A stretch of 6,605 nucleotides of DNA, taken from Bacillota bacterium. Lineage in GTDB: Bacteria; Bacillota; Clostridia; Oscillospirales; Ruminococcaceae. The stretch lies in assembly GCA_029550985.1 (NCBI GenBank), contig JAKPGH010000217.1, positions 1-6,605 of the forward strand, in the 5' to 3' direction. A program made the translations under genes and the position numbers. Below, piece after piece: positions 1 to 6,016 of this stretch. The notes under the pieces are model-generated. The model was not told the origin of the DNA, ran no database searches, and worked only from the letters and a program-made list of their open reading frames with translations. Every line of letters begins with the position of its first letter. Positions within the stretch are counted from its first letter, which is position 1.

Positions 1-41
1 CCCCGTGGGAAGCAGGTCTTTTCTTTTCCTGTTGAAATTTT

Positions 42-1619
42 CTACCGGGAGGAAAGGGCCGGGGACGGTTGAGGGGTTTTCCTCAGCTGGTCCACCATGG
101 CTTTGAGCTTCTTGACGTCCACTTTTCCGTTGGATTGCTCCGGAAACTGGTCGAAGAAGAATATGTATTTCGGCACCTTGTAGTCGGCAAGGTAGGTCCG
201 GACATGGGCTTGGATGTCCTGGGCCGAATGGTTTTTGGTCTGCACGATGCAGGCGACGATACTCTCCTGGATGACTTCCTCCTGCACGCCAAAGACCTTG
301 ACCTGGGCGATGCCGTCCATGGCAAGGATAATTTCCTCGATTTCCTGGGGGGAGATGTTTTCGCCCCCGCGGATAATCATTTCCTTGGCCCGGCCTACTA
401 TATATAAATAGCCTTCTTGGTCCAGGTAGCCGATGTCGCCGGTTTTCATCCAGCCGTCGTCGCGCAGAACCTTTTTGGATTCTTCCGGCAGGCGGAAGTA
501 TCCCCCCATGGTGTTAAACCCGCGAATTTCCACTTCTCCCCGCTGGCCAGCCGGCACATCTTTGTCTTCCTTGGTGTCGCGGATGCGGATTTCCACGTCG
601 GGGATGGCCTTTCCGGTGGATTTTGCCCGTTTTTCCACCGGGTCGTCGTAAGGGGAAAAGGTGATGCTGGGGGAAGCTTCGGTCTGGCCGTAGGATTGCA
701 TCAGGTGAGGGATGGGCAGCTCTCGGACAACCCTTAAAAAGTCCTTTTCGTGGACGCCGGAACCGGCGATAATCCCCGAACGCAAACTGGAAAGGTCGTA
801 ATTGGGCTTTTCGGGGTTGTTGAGCATGGACAAAAACATGGTGGGAACGCCGTTGAGGACGGTGCACCGGTGTTTTGCCACGCATTTGATGACTTCGATG
901 GACTTGTAACTGGAAGTAAAGCAGAGGGTCCCCCGATGGAACAAGGCCGCCAGGATGCAGGTGGACAGCCCAAAGACGTGAAACAGCGGAAGGGACACGC
1001 AGACAATATCCCGCTCGTTCCAGCGCATGGCGTCCACCGCCCGCATGGCGACGTTGAGCATCTGGAAGTGGGAAAGCTCCACCCCCTTGGGAACGCCGGT
1101 GGTGCCGGAAGTAAACAGCATACAGGCCATATCCCGGGGTTGGACTCCCTGCGCCTGCCTGGCAACCCGCTCCGCTTCCGAGGTGGAAATCTGCCTGCTT
1201 TGCTCCTTCAGGCTGTCCCAGGCATCCATGCCGATGTAGTGGATCAATTCGACGCTTGTGGTCTTTTGGAGCTTTTTGATACAGAAATCGTCGCAGAAGA
1301 TGCCCCGAAATCCCACATAATCCACCAGTTGGTTGATTTCATGGGTTTTATAGGAGGGGTTGACGAGAACGGCAACCCCTCCTATTTTCCAGATGGCAAA
1401 GAGAGCGCAGAGGTACAGGGGGGAATTTTGACACATGATGGCAATGCGGCTTCCCTTCGTCATGTTCAGAGACAGCATATCCGCCGCCATTTTGGTGGAG
1501 ATCCGGTCAATCTCCCGCCAGGATATGCTGGTTTCTTTAAAATGCAGGAGTTTCTGCTCTCCTTTTTCCCGAACCAGTTTGTCGAACAAACGGCCGATGG
1601 TTGTATCTAAAAATTCCAC
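42..1619 (-). CDS. AMP-forming acyl-CoA ligase (ANL superfamily)
   Basis: A 525-residue cytoplasmic adenylate-forming CoA ligase with all hallmark motifs. These are the phosphate loop MLFTSGTTGVPKGVELSH (167-184), LPLFHVFGL (210-218), NGVPTMF (256-262), YGQTEASPS (310-318), MKTGDIGYLDQEGY (391-404) and the hinge region VGRAKEMIIRGGENISPQEIEE (408-429). NGKVDVKKLK (497-506) follows, with Lys499 at the position of the catalytic lysine for adenylation. It joins a carboxylic acid to CoA with ATP going to AMP and PPi. The start is a GTG at 1619, six bases after GGAGG (1626-1630), and the hadI stop is 13 nt upstream, so it is the next gene in the cluster. Residues from about 513 (KTPQPSPALSSR) form a short low-complexity tail. 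Context suggests it activates the pathway's hydroxy acid or primes the CoA-transferase cycle. General medium- or long-chain fatty-acid ligases look similar, so substrate class is not decided. Confidence 0.92.
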   Translation of the reverse strand: MEFLDTTIGRLFDKLVREKGEQKLLHFKETSISWREIDRISTKMAADMLSLNMTKGSRIAIMCQNSPLYLCALFAIWKIGGVAVLVNPSYKTHEINQLVDYVGFRGIFCDDFCIKKLQKTTSVELIHYIGMDAWDSLKEQSRQISTSEAERVARQAQGVQPRDMACMLFTSGTTGVPKGVELSHFQMLNVAMRAVDAMRWNERDIVCVSLPLFHVFGLSTCILAALFHRGTLCFTSSYKSIEVIKCVAKHRCTVLNGVPTMFLSMLNNPEKPNYDLSSLRSGIIAGSGVHEKDFLRVVRELPIPHLMQSYGQTEASPSITFSPYDDPVEKRAKSTGKAIPDVEIRIRDTKEDKDVPAGQRGEVEIRGFNTMGGYFRLPEESKKVLRDDGWMKTGDIGYLDQEGYLYIVGRAKEMIIRGGENISPQEIEEIILAMDGIAQVKVFGVQEEVIQESIVACIVQTKNHSAQDIQAHVRTYLADYKVPKYIFFFDQFPEQSNGKVDVKKLKAMVDQLRKTPQPSPALSSR

Positions 1620-1623
1620 CCTG

Positions 1624-1630
1624 ATCCTCC
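1624..1630 (-). promoter_or_regulatory. Ribosome binding site supporting the GTG start of the acyl-CoA ligase
   Basis: GGAGGAT on the minus strand lies between the hadI stop and the ligase, with GGAGG ending six bases before the GTG at 1619. It supports GTG as initiation codon; the next in-frame ATG is at codon 44, which would cut into the N-terminal domain. Confidence 0.8.
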
Positions 1631-1632
1631 GC

Positions 1633-2430
1633 CTATTTCATCGCTTTTTCGTACGCATAAACGGCAGCGCCGTACGCCCCCATCATCTGGGAAAATTCAT
1701 TGTAGTGGATGGGCACGTCGAGCTCCAGCTCCAGCGCCCGCCTCACGCCGCCGTTTTGCGCAACGCCACCGCTCATAAATACCGTTTCCCTGACCCCCAC
1801 TCGTTTGGCAAAGGAGGCAACCCGGCTGGCCACCGAATTGCAGATGCCCGCCACCACGTCGGCCCGGTTTGCCCCGTTTGCCAGTTGGGAAATCACTTCC
1901 GATTCCGCAAAGACCGTGCAGGTGCTGGAAATCCGCACCGGGTGCTGGGACAGAAAGTATTCCCGCTCCAGCTCGGAAATGTCCAGGATTAGGATGTTGG
2001 CCATCACATCCAGGAACCGGCCGGTTCCTGCGGCGCACTTGTCGTTCATGGCGAAATTGGTCATCTGGCCCTTGTCGTTTAACTGAATGACCTTGGCGTC
2101 CTGTCCGCCGATGTCGATGATGGTCCGGACGCTGTTGTCAAAGGAGTAAATCCCTTTGGCGTGGCAGCTCAGTTCGCTCATATCGCAGTCCGCGCCCTGG
2201 AAGGAAACCCTGCCGTACCCGGTGACCACCGTGTAGGCCACCTCCTCCCGCTTGACCGCCGTCTTTTCAAACAGCTGGTCCAGGATGCGCTGGGGGCCGT
2301 AGGTGCCGGTTCCCGCTTTGATCAGCTCGTGGGCGACAATCCGCTTGCCGTCCTTAAGCAAAACGCATTTTGATGTGGTGGAGCCAATATCAATGCCTAA
2401 AGTGTAGATGTTAGCCGATGCGTTTGACAT
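1633..2430 (-). CDS. hadI: ATP-dependent activator of 2-hydroxyacyl-CoA dehydratase (HadI/FldI/HgdC-like)
   Basis: A complete 265-residue member of the BadF/BadG/HgdC ASKHA ATPases, typical in length. It binds ATP with DIGSTTSK (14-21), VTGYGR (69-74), DIGGQDAK (106-113) and MSGGVAQNGG (219-228). NDKCAAGTGRFLDVMA (129-144, Cys132) and STCTVFAESEVISQ (169-182, Cys171) give one cysteine each per subunit. In this family the two cysteines of each monomer hold a single [4Fe-4S] cluster bridging the homodimer. The protein takes an electron from ferredoxin or flavodoxin and, driven by ATP, passes it to HadBC. I chose the ATG at 2430: it has AGGTGA eight bases upstream, and related activators begin close to the TLGIDIGS strand. 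A TTG at 2451 would add seven residues and lacks such a site. The start lies inside the CoA-transferase, a 20-nt overlap suggesting coupled translation. It is separated from hadBC by two genes, whereas Had/Fld clusters often keep activator and dehydratase adjacent. Confidence 0.95.
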   Translation of the reverse strand: MSNASANIYTLGIDIGSTTSKCVLLKDGKRIVAHELIKAGTGTYGPQRILDQLFEKTAVKREEVAYTVVTGYGRVSFQGADCDMSELSCHAKGIYSFDNSVRTIIDIGGQDAKVIQLNDKGQMTNFAMNDKCAAGTGRFLDVMANILILDISELEREYFLSQHPVRISSTCTVFAESEVISQLANGANRADVVAGICNSVASRVASFAKRVGVRETVFMSGGVAQNGGVRRALELELDVPIHYNEFSQMMGAYGAAVYAYEKAMK

Positions 2431-3649
2431 CTGTTGCGTCACCTGCGGCAATCATGGCTTCAATCTGCTCCTGGCTGTAGCCCAGGCTTGCCAGCACTTC
2501 TCTGGTGTGCTCGCCCAGGAAGCCGGCTCTTTCGTATGCGGGCAGGTCGGTGTCCGAGAAGATGACCGGAGTTCTGACCATGGTGCGCTCGGCGCCGTTG
2601 GGGAACTTGACCTTGGTCAGCGCGTCGGAAGCCCAGGCTTGGGGGTCTTCCAGCAGCTGGTCCCAGGTCTGGCAAACGGCGTAGGGCAGGTCCGCCTCGT
2701 TCATGAGGGCAACCATCTCGTCCAGCGTTCTCTTTTTGATTTCGGCGTCGATAATTTCATAGAACTCTTCCAGATGGCTCTGGAGGTTGGTTTGGGGGAA
2801 GAATTTCTCGTTGCCGATCAAATCCTCTCGGCCCAGCGCCTTCATGAAGATGGGATAGTAGTAGTCGTACCGGGGCATGGCGATTTGAATCCAGTGGCCG
2901 TCCTTGGTGACATGGGGCACCTGGAACTGGTTGGCCACCTGCTTGCGGCTGATGGGGTACTGGGTGGAGGGGTCACCGTACTGTCTGCACTGGAGATAAA
3001 GGGCGATATCCCAAATGGCGGTGTGGAACAGGCTGACGGTTACCTGGTCGCCTTTGCCGGTTTCCCGTGCGCGGTAGAGGGCGGCCAGAACGCCGCTGGC
3101 AAGGTAGAGTCCCACCTGATGGTCGCCAAAGCCGGCGATGGGCATCATGGGGCTGGAGTCTTTGTCGTACATGGTGCCCATGATGCCGCCTCTGGCAAAG
3201 TAGGCGGTGAAGTCAAAGCCGGGCAGGTCTTTGTCCGGGCCTTTTTCGCCGTAGCCGCTGATGTAGCCCATCACCAGCTTGGGGTATTTGACCTTGAGGG
3301 TGTCGAAATCAAGGCCCGCTTTTTTCAGGGGCGCCTGCCGCCAGTTGGTGATGAAGATATCGGCCTCCGCAATCAGCTGCTCCAAAACATTGCGGCCGGC
3401 TTCCGATTTGAGGTTCAGGGTGATGCACTTTTTGCCGGTGTTTTCCAGGCAGAAGCTGGTGTCTTCCTGGTCGCCGAAGGGTCTGCCTTCGTTGACCGCC
3501 GTAAAGCGGAGGGGGTCGCCTGCGGGGGCTTCCACCTTGATAACCTCGGCGCCGAGGTCGGCAAGGTATCTCGCGCAGCAGGGGCCCGCAATAAAGGTAG
3601 CCAGTTCAACTACTTTTACGCCGTCTAAAGGTCTTTTGATCTCGCTCAT
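2411..3649 (-). CDS. hadA: Family III CoA-transferase (CaiB/BaiF; HadA/FldA-like)
   Basis: A complete 412-residue class III CoA-transferase, a family usually of about 400 residues that forms interlocked dimers. It begins with LDGVKVVELATFIAGPCCAR (8-27) and DLGAEVIKVE (31-40). It continues with YGEKGP (133-138), GFDFTAYFARGG (144-155), AGFGDHQVG (172-180), GKGDQVTVSLFHTA (198-211) and HTREVLASLGY (381-391). Asp176 in GFGDH aligns with the catalytic aspartate that forms the acyl-CoA anhydride intermediate in this family. In Had/Fld pathways the enzyme moves CoA from the product acyl- or enoyl-CoA to the incoming 2-hydroxy acid. The ATG at 3649 is preferred over an in-frame TTG two codons earlier, because AGGAGA (3657-3662) is spaced seven bases from the ATG. 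Its 3' end overlaps hadI by 20 nt. The symbol denotes the family role; the same scaffold serves phenyllactate (FldA), carnitine, oxalate and bile acids, so specificity is open. Confidence 0.9.
   Translation of the reverse strand: MSEIKRPLDGVKVVELATFIAGPCCARYLADLGAEVIKVEAPAGDPLRFTAVNEGRPFGDQEDTSFCLENTGKKCITLNLKSEAGRNVLEQLIAEADIFITNWRQAPLKKAGLDFDTLKVKYPKLVMGYISGYGEKGPDKDLPGFDFTAYFARGGIMGTMYDKDSSPMMPIAGFGDHQVGLYLASGVLAALYRARETGKGDQVTVSLFHTAIWDIALYLQCRQYGDPSTQYPISRKQVANQFQVPHVTKDGHWIQIAMPRYDYYYPIFMKALGREDLIGNEKFFPQTNLQSHLEEFYEIIDAEIKKRTLDEMVALMNEADLPYAVCQTWDQLLEDPQAWASDALTKVKFPNGAERTMVRTPVIFSDTDLPAYERAGFLGEHTREVLASLGYSQEQIEAMIAAGDATDVKRIG
2439..2444 (-). promoter_or_regulatory. Ribosome binding site of hadI inside the CoA-transferase 3' end
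   Basis: AGGTGA on the minus strand lies eight bases before the ATG at 2430, within the last codons of the CoA-transferase gene. It supports the ATG start over the upstream TTG at 2451, which comes before this site. Confidence 0.7.
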
Positions 3650-3656
3650 GTGCAAT

Positions 3657-3662
3657 TCTCCT
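3657..3662 (-). promoter_or_regulatory. Ribosome binding site of the CoA-transferase gene
   Basis: AGGAGA read on the minus strand lies seven bases before the ATG at 3649. This decides that ATG over the in-frame TTG at 3655, which would sit only one base from the site. It lies just after the 3668-3697 stem, so folding of that stem could affect access by ribosomes. Confidence 0.75.
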
Positions 3663-3667
3663 ATAAT

Positions 3668-3697
3668 ATTCCCGGAAACTGTGACGCTTCCGGGAAT
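3668..3697 (-). other. Perfect 10-bp inverted repeat (stem-loop) between transporter and CoA-transferase genes
   Basis: The arms ATTCCCGGAA (3668-3677) and TTCCGGGAAT (3688-3697) are exactly complementary, with a 10-nt loop at 3678-3687. The element lies in the only sizeable intergenic gap (3650-3740) and ends five bases upstream of the CoA-transferase ribosome binding site. Neither strand shows a run of T after the stem, so it is not a standard intrinsic terminator. It could be an RNA processing or stabilising hairpin that sets different transcript levels for the two halves of the cluster, a weak attenuator, or a dyad operator. Its existence is certain; its role is inferred. Confidence 0.7.
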
Positions 3698-3740
3698 CGG
3701 TAATTGATTATTATGTTAGTGGAAATGGGGATACAAACGG

Positions 3741-4874
3741 TTATTTTTTGGCGGGTGCCTTGGTGTCCAGCTTGGTGAAGAAAGCGTGGAAGATGTAGGG
3801 AATCATGATGACGGGGAATGCCAGGTAGCCGAGGACGCTGTAACCCTTGTTGACCAAAGGAATCAGGCCGAACTGGGCAACGCAGAAGCCGACGATGCAG
3901 AGAATCAGAGTGGTGATGATCACGGATTTGGTGGGCTTTGCGTTGGGGTCGAAGTTCTTGTCAATCATGTGGCATACCCGGGTGGTGCCGGCGGACACCA
4001 TGTTGACGGCGGTGGAAACGGCGCCCAGAATGATGAGGATGGACAGAATGGGCAGCATTACGGCGCCGCCGACGCCATTGCGGATGAGAACCAGAACAGG
4101 CATGGAGCTGGTGGCATATTCCTCCAGGGATACCACTGCCATCAGGCCCAGGGTGGAGATGAAGATCATGGCACTGTTGAAGATAAAGCCGATGATGTAG
4201 GTCATCACGGAGTCTTTGGGGTCTTCCAAAGCCTCGGCGTGCTGAGAGTGAATGGCAGGGGAAGAAGCCAGCTGGAACGCAGCGTAAACCAACATGCTCC
4301 ACAGAGCGGGCCCAAGGGGCAGATTCTTGGCATCCAGGTATTGCACGCCGCCGACCACGCTATCCCACTGGGCGATGATGTTGGGGATAAACACAACCAG
4401 CAGACCGACCACAATCAGAACGGAAAGGGCGGTGGCAACTCTTCGGACAATGGTGGTGCCGTAAATGGCCACCACAAAGATGAAGACGCCGACGAGGGCG
4501 GTGCAAAGCAAATAGGGAAGGCCGGTCAGTTCCTGGAGTGTGGTGCCGCCGGTGGAAAAGGCAACGGCAGGTACTACCAGCAGAACGAAGATGTACACCA
4601 ATTCAAAAAGCGGGGAAAAGATCTTGGAATATCTTCCATAGAAGCTGTTGTTAAAGCTCTGATAGTCGTACACATTGTGCTTGCGCGCATAGTAGCAGAT
4701 GTAGCCGTTGTAGATGGCGCAAATCAGCTGCGCGCCGACACAGGTCAGCAAGCAGGAAACACCGTAATTGATGAAGTAACTTTTCAGCTGCGCACCAGAA
4801 GCGAAGCCGCCGCCAAACTGTGTGGTAAACCACACGAACGTGACACCCAATGCGATGGATAGTTTTTTGCTCAT
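3741..4874 (-). CDS. YkvI-family multi-spanning membrane protein, putative substrate transporter
   Basis: A 377-residue, very hydrophobic protein with about ten predicted membrane segments, at roughly 7-27, 36-62, 88-110, 118-140, 147-167, 187-204, 225-248, 268-296, 316-336 and 343-367, and a short basic tail (APAKK). The first helix is broken by FGGGFASGAQ (20-29). This glycine-rich unwound TM1 resembles the YkvI group (COG3949), distant relatives of LeuT/APC-fold amino-acid transporters, in which the TM1 break helps form the substrate and ion site. No signal peptide or soluble domain is seen. The ATG at 4874 has a very strong Shine-Dalgarno site, AGGAGGAG (4881-4888), six bases away. It follows hadC by 20 nt on the same strand and precedes the CoA-transferase, so uptake of the hydroxy or amino acid, or export of the reduced acid, is a reasonable inference. 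Transport has hardly been tested in this family, so the substrate and direction are open. Confidence 0.82.
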   Translation of the reverse strand: MSKKLSIALGVTFVWFTTQFGGGFASGAQLKSYFINYGVSCLLTCVGAQLICAIYNGYICYYARKHNVYDYQSFNNSFYGRYSKIFSPLFELVYIFVLLVVPAVAFSTGGTTLQELTGLPYLLCTALVGVFIFVVAIYGTTIVRRVATALSVLIVVGLLVVFIPNIIAQWDSVVGGVQYLDAKNLPLGPALWSMLVYAAFQLASSPAIHSQHAEALEDPKDSVMTYIIGFIFNSAMIFISTLGLMAVVSLEEYATSSMPVLVLIRNGVGGAVMLPILSILIILGAVSTAVNMVSAGTTRVCHMIDKNFDPNAKPTKSVIITTLILCIVGFCVAQFGLIPLVNKGYSVLGYLAFPVIMIPYIFHAFFTKLDTKAPAKK

Positions 4875-4894
4875 TTTCCTCTCCTCCTGTTTGA

Positions 4895-6016
4895 TTATGC
4901 TTGAAGCATATCTTTGAACCCTTCTAGCATTGTTCTCGCCTGCTCGTAATTGGTCATCTGCCGGTCCACTTCCACCAAAAGAACAGGCAGGTTTTCCTTC
5001 TCACAAGCCTTTTTCATCAGTGGGTAATCAAATTCTTCAGGGTCGCAGAATTTGGTTAGCACCACGAGAACACCTTTTGCGCCGTACTGCCTGGCCTGCT
5101 CCACAATCATGTTGACGCGTTTTTTCTCAACGTCATACAGAACTGAGCAGTTGTCCATGGCGGAGAACTTCAGCGCCAGACTGTCAAGGCCGGTATCCGC
5201 CGCAGGCGCGTCGGTTCGATATTGCCTGCTTTCGGAAGCCACGTCGTTGGCCACGATCTGGAAGCCGTTTTCGTCGAGAATCGAAAGCAGAGAAGGGCAG
5301 TCGGTGAGGATGCCGGAGGTCATAATCTTAATTTTCTGCACATCCGTGCTGCTTTCCTCCAGAGTATCAATCAACTCGTTGACCAGTTTGGTGTGGTCTT
5401 CCTTCAACATAAAACCGGCGCTCTTGTAAATGTCGTTGCGCTGGACGGCGGTGATTTCGGGGTGGTTGGCCAGCACCTGCTCCAGCTTGCGCATGGCGGC
5501 GTTGTGCTGGTTGTAGATTTCGATGGACTTCTTTAGCTTTTCGTCCTCGAACTTAGCGCCGGTTGCCTTTTCCAGGTCGGAGATGACTCGGTTGTAGCCC
5601 GCTTTGACAAAGTCGAGGGCATAGGCCGGCTTTCTGTTTTGGGGATACGTCATGGGGATGAAGGGAATGGAAGGAACCGCGTATTTCCAGTTTTCGCCCA
5701 ATACCTTGAGACTGTCGCAAAGGCTGGGAACCACAATGGCGCTGGCGCCGTCGAAGGTGCCGTTCATGCCCAGTTCCACAATGCTCTGCACGATGGAGCA
5801 GATAAAGGCGGGGAAATACTTCTTGGCCAATTTCAGCTCAATATCGGCACCCCAGGTGGCCATGGGAACCAGGCCCATGGAGTGGATAATCTCTTCGGGG
5901 GTGTAGACGGGGGCCACCAGAACCACCTTTTTCCCCGCCTGAAGGAACGCTTCCTTTTGCCGGGAGGGAGAGGAAGCAATTTGATGAAATTGTTCTAAAA
6001 TTTCAGCCGTTTTCAT
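4895..6016 (-). CDS. hadC: (R)-2-hydroxyacyl-CoA dehydratase, subunit C (HadC/FldC/HgdB-like)
   Basis: A complete 373-residue beta-type subunit, close to the roughly 375 residues usual for HadC. It belongs to the HgdB/BcrC-BadD dehydratase-reductase superfamily. Motifs in order are VYTPEEIIHSMGLVP (37-51), KKYFPAFICS with Cys73 (65-74), PSLCDSLK with Cys100 (97-104), YPQNRKP (124-130), SESRQYRTDAPA (261-272) and KFCDPEEFDYPL with Cys324 (322-333). Cys73, Cys100 and Cys324 sit where the family places the three ligands of its [4Fe-4S] cluster. The heterodimer receives one electron from the activator and eliminates water through a ketyl radical. The ATG at 6016 shares ATGA with the hadB stop, and GAGGAAGG lies at 6027-6034 inside the hadB end, so translation is probably coupled and subunits made in equal amounts. 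The next gene starts 20 nt downstream. Whether the substrate is aliphatic or aromatic cannot be told. Confidence 0.95.
   Translation of the reverse strand: MKTAEILEQFHQIASSPSRQKEAFLQAGKKVVLVAPVYTPEEIIHSMGLVPMATWGADIELKLAKKYFPAFICSIVQSIVELGMNGTFDGASAIVVPSLCDSLKVLGENWKYAVPSIPFIPMTYPQNRKPAYALDFVKAGYNRVISDLEKATGAKFEDEKLKKSIEIYNQHNAAMRKLEQVLANHPEITAVQRNDIYKSAGFMLKEDHTKLVNELIDTLEESSTDVQKIKIMTSGILTDCPSLLSILDENGFQIVANDVASESRQYRTDAPAADTGLDSLALKFSAMDNCSVLYDVEKKRVNMIVEQARQYGAKGVLVVLTKFCDPEEFDYPLMKKACEKENLPVLLVEVDRQMTNYEQARTMLEGFKDMLQA

Noticed and set aside
1..41. Terminator after the acyl-CoA ligase
   Set aside because: The 41 bases downstream of the ligase stop show no inverted repeat followed by T residues on the minus strand. 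The window may simply end too soon.
750..1610. Plus-strand open frame of 286 codons opposite the acyl-CoA ligase
   Set aside because: It is antisense to a gene with complete ANL motifs, and the product shows no recognisable motif.
2408..3628. Long plus-strand open frame of 406 codons opposite the CoA-transferase
   Set aside because: It is the antisense shadow of a clearly recognisable gene. The translation has no family motif, and a GC-biased codon third position readily yields such frames.
3708..3736. Possible minus-strand promoter (TTGTAT at 3731-3736, CATAAT at 3710-3715) in the gap before the CoA-transferase
   Set aside because: Spacing is only 15 bases for the better -10, and a 17-base spacing gives the poor TAATAA. 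This is too weak to list as a feature; it is mentioned with the stem-loop.
3786..4862. Plus-strand open frame of 358 codons opposite the transporter
   Set aside because: The translation is rich in H, D, G, N and Q, as expected from the complement of hydrophobic codons. It shows no domain and mirrors the transporter gene almost end to end.
4896..4910. Palindrome TATGCTT-G-AAGCATA at the hadC 3' end
   Set aside because: The arms are 7 bp with a 1-nt centre, too tight for an RNA hairpin loop. It lies within the last hadC codons, has no T run, and is plausible by chance.
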